A stretch of DNA of 64,000 nt from Acidobacteriaceae bacterium KBS 89 (GTDB taxonomy: Bacteria > Acidobacteriota > Terriglobia > Terriglobales > Acidobacteriaceae): NCBI GenBank assembly GCA_000381605.1, contig KB906757.1, positions 496,001-560,000 on the forward strand, given 5' to 3'. The notes under the pieces were generated by a model that saw nothing but the letters and a program-made list of their open reading frames with translations, was not told the DNA's origin and made no database searches. A program made the translations under genes and the position numbers. Positions 61,619 to 64,000 of this stretch are shown here, piece by piece; position 1 is the first letter of the stretch, and each line of letters begins with the position of its first letter.

Positions 61619-63772
61619 CTAATCTTCAAGCTCCTCATGGTTCGGCCGCTTTGCGTTCGCCAGGATCTTGTCAGCCAGCAGTGGAGGCACCACATCGTAG
61701 TGGTCCATCTCCATCCGAAAACTGCCGCGCCCCTGCGTAATCGAAGTCAACGTCGATCCATAGCTCAGCATCTCGGCCATCGGCACCTCGGCCCGGACCA
61801 TGGTCCCAGCCCCGCCGCTCTCCATGCCCTGCACACGCCCGCGTCGCGAGTTCAAATCGCCCAGCAACGCCCCCGCGAAATCATCCGGCGTCTCGATCTC
61901 CACCCGCATCACCGGCTCCAGCAAAACGGGCCTTGCCTGTTCCATGCACTTACGGAAAGCAAGTCTCGCCGCCATCTTGAACGACATCTCGCTGGAGTCC
62001 ACCTCGTGGTAGCTACCATCGAAGACCGTTACTTTAATGTCGACCACTGGATATCCCGCCAAGAATCCCCGGGCAGCCGACTCACGAATGCCCTTCTCCA
62101 CCGCGGGAACATATTGGCGTGGAATCGATCCGCCAAAAATATCGTTCTCGAACACCACTCCGCCTCCGCGCGGCAACGCTTCCATCCGGATCTTGCAGTC
62201 TCCAAACTGCCCGTGGCCACCTGTCTGCTTCTTGTACCGGCCTTGCGACTCGGCGCGGCCGCGAACCGTCTCCAGATACGGTATCTTGGGCGCCTTCAAG
62301 GTCACGTCGGTGTGGTATCGCCGCTTCAACTTCGCCACCACCGCCTCGATATGCTGCTGTCCCGCGCCCGCCACAAGAAACTCATTCGTCTGCGGATCAC
62401 GGAAAAACCTCACCATCGAGTCCTCCTCCATCACCTTATGCAACGCCGGCGCAAGCTTGTCCTCATCGGCGCGCGACTTCGGTTCAATCGCGTAGGTCAT
62501 CGCCGGCTCGGGCATCGGCACAGGCTCGAGGAAAATCTCATGCGCCTTGTCGCCCAGAGTATCTCCGGTCAAAGTCACCCGCAGCTTAGCGACCGCTCCA
62601 AGATCTCCCGCATGCAGCTCCTGCACCTCCACAGCCTTGCGACCCTGCATGATGGAAAGATGTGCCAGCTTCTCCGGCTCTTGTCGCGTGAAATTCAACA
62701 CCGGCCTGTCCGTCTTCATCATCCCGCTGACAACCTTGAAGAAAGAGATCCTGCCCGCAAACGGGTCAGTCATCGTCTTGTACACATACAGCGCAAGCGG
62801 CTCCTCGTCGTTAACTTTGCGCATCACGATTTCGTCTTGAACATCCATCGCTCCGCTGCCATTCGACTGCCCACGAACAGTGTGCAGAATCCCGTGCGCC
62901 GCCACCGGTTCCCTCTCCGTTGGCGAAGGGGCGTACACCTTCAGAAAATCCAGCAGATGGTCTGTCCCCACATTTCTCAAGCCACTCATATACAGCACAG
63001 GAAAGATCCGGTCCTCCCGAATCGCCTCGTGCAATGCAGTGATGAGATGCGCTTCAGGAATAGTCCCCTCACGGAAGAACTCCTCCATCAGCTCGTCCTT
63101 CCCCTCAGCCACAAGCTCCACCAGCGCCTCGTGCGCAGCCTTGGCATCTGTCTTGATAGCTTCAGGAATCGGACCCACCTCTCCTCGCCCGTCCCCATCG
63201 GGCTTATACAAATGTGCCTTCATCGTCACCAGATCCACCACTCCGTGAAATCCGTGCTGATCCACGATCGGCAGCTGCACCGGAACAATCTGCCGTCCCC
63301 ACTTCTCCTGCAATAGTTCGATCATCCGTTGGCGGCCGATCCTGCTGTCCGCCTTCGGGTGGTCTACCTGGTTGATCACGACGATCCGTGGCAGATTCAC
63401 CTCCGCGGCATACTTCCACACCCGGTCGGTCACCATCTCTGCGCCACACTGCGCATTGACCACCACGACCGCCACCTCCGCCGGCAACATCGCCGCGCGC
63501 GTCTCATGCACAAACATGTGAAATCCAGGAGTGTCGATCAAATTGACCTTGACGCCGTCCCACTCCGCAAATGCCACCGCATTCGACATCGTAGTCCGTC
63601 GTGCAACATCCTCTTCGTCATAAGCCGTTACAGCCGATCCATCTTCCACCCGCCCTCGCGTCGGCGTCATCTTCGCAGCATGCAGTAGAGCAGCAATCAA
63701 TGTCGTCTTGCCGCTATGCGCATGCCCCACCACAGCGACGTTGCGAATATCACTTCCCAAGTAGACCTTCAT
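61619..63772 (-). CDS. EF-G-like translational GTPase
   Basis: 717 residues of an elongation factor G paralog (FusA2 type). GTPase motifs: GHAHSGKTT (K22), DTPGF, and VINQVD in place of the usual NKxD; domains II to V follow, with GGHGQFGDCKIRMEALPRGG in domain IV. NQVD and the length resemble the EF-G2/FusA2 group, whose role in translation or stress is less defined. The start at 63772 is chosen because AAGGAGA lies 9 bp before it (alternative 63790). Ku lies 82 bp downstream, same strand. Confidence 0.85.
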   Translation of the reverse strand: MKVYLGSDIRNVAVVGHAHSGKTTLIAALLHAAKMTPTRGRVEDGSAVTAYDEEDVARRTTMSNAVAFAEWDGVKVNLIDTPGFHMFVHETRAAMLPAEVAVVVVNAQCGAEMVTDRVWKYAAEVNLPRIVVINQVDHPKADSRIGRQRMIELLQEKWGRQIVPVQLPIVDQHGFHGVVDLVTMKAHLYKPDGDGRGEVGPIPEAIKTDAKAAHEALVELVAEGKDELMEEFFREGTIPEAHLITALHEAIREDRIFPVLYMSGLRNVGTDHLLDFLKVYAPSPTEREPVAAHGILHTVRGQSNGSGAMDVQDEIVMRKVNDEEPLALYVYKTMTDPFAGRISFFKVVSGMMKTDRPVLNFTRQEPEKLAHLSIMQGRKAVEVQELHAGDLGAVAKLRVTLTGDTLGDKAHEIFLEPVPMPEPAMTYAIEPKSRADEDKLAPALHKVMEEDSMVRFFRDPQTNEFLVAGAGQQHIEAVVAKLKRRYHTDVTLKAPKIPYLETVRGRAESQGRYKKQTGGHGQFGDCKIRMEALPRGGGVVFENDIFGGSIPRQYVPAVEKGIRESAARGFLAGYPVVDIKVTVFDGSYHEVDSSEMSFKMAARLAFRKCMEQARPVLLEPVMRVEIETPDDFAGALLGDLNSRRGRVQGMESGGAGTMVRAEVPMAEMLSYGSTLTSITQGRGSFRMEMDHYDVVPPLLADKILANAKRPNHEELED

Positions 63773-64000
63773 ATCAGACGTCTCCTTCATATCTGAGCTG
63801 ACAAATCTCAATCGGTTGCTAGCGACAACGAAACATAAGTATGTGCAAAGGGACTTCGGCAAAAACTCTTCTGCGGGTTCAAGCCGCCTGCAATTTCAGC
63901 CGCAAGCTACCCGTCCTGAACCATCGATTTCAGACCCTCTGCGGGCCTGCATTTCGAGGAACACGGATGCTATCACAAACTCAGTTGACCTTTCGTCCAA
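63773..64000. other. Upstream region of the EF-G-like gene
   Basis: A 228-bp stretch to the window end with no gene or repeat seen. It should contain the promoter of the EF-G-like gene, but no boxes could be placed with confidence. Confidence 0.4.

Overview
The window reads as a chromosome segment of a soil or plant-associated member of the Acidobacteriota (Terriglobales-like, e.g. the Granulicella/Edaphobacter/Terriglobus group). The basis is high GC with strong C-ending codon bias, two intact permeases and one broken one of the acidobacterial ADOP/MacB-FtsX type, repeated Tat-exported Gfo/Idh oxidoreductases, and a large load of plant-polysaccharide glycosidases. No rRNA, tRNA, CRISPR array, IS element or phage module was seen. 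The assignment is inference from gene content.

Layout. (1) 1-1272: the 5' end of a 4-hydroxyproline epimerase/proline racemase gene, divergent from a GntR/FCD regulator, with a perfect 14-bp palindrome between them. (2) 1496-13588: a sugar-acid block with two Tat-signal Gfo/Idh oxidoreductases, an exported SMP-30 lactonase, an MFS transporter, a YjhG/YagF-type aldonate dehydratase with no canonical start codon, an FAH-fold 2-keto-3-deoxy-acid dehydratase, a 2-oxoglutarate-semialdehyde dehydrogenase, an SDR dehydrogenase and a ROK repressor. (3) 13764-24077: glucuronoxylan-type functions (GH3 with PA14, GH67 alpha-glucuronidase, a small membrane protein, mannonate dehydratase), a coiled-coil secreted protein flanked by a duplicated sequence scar, and a coupled Gfo/Idh-DUF6807 pair. 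Regions 2 and 3 together look like a Weimberg-type oxidative pentose route fed by xylan debranching, possibly with the first oxidation steps in the periplasm.

(4) 24095-29476: two decayed genes, a vanadium-haloperoxidase-like PAP2 protein, a Tat-signal NIF3 protein, a DUF389 membrane protein and a very strong hairpin. (5) 29589-34391: kdpC-kdpB-kdpA-kdpF plus a 34-aa membrane peptide, all on the minus strand, with 11-bp-phased repeats upstream. (6) 34541-39604: GH5 and GH3 glucosidases and a divergent LacI regulator; GH5 and the GH3/LacI gap share the operator GACAAnCGnTTGTC. (7) 39654-44422: M14 peptidase, NiCoT-like transporter, and a cNMP-binding DUF1003 protein.

(8) 57839 down to 44576 (minus strand): a nine-cistron export operon of HlyD-type adaptor, ABC ATPase, broken ADOP permease, two intact ADOP permeases, second ABC ATPase, TolC, NtrC-type regulator and NtrY-type kinase. 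It is preceded by a sigma-54 -24/-12 element and a 9-bp-arm inverted repeat at the spacing expected of an enhancer site. This is the best candidate for a self-regulated, little-described transport system. (9) 57860-63772: a Ku/LigD end-joining pair and an EF-G-like GTPase.
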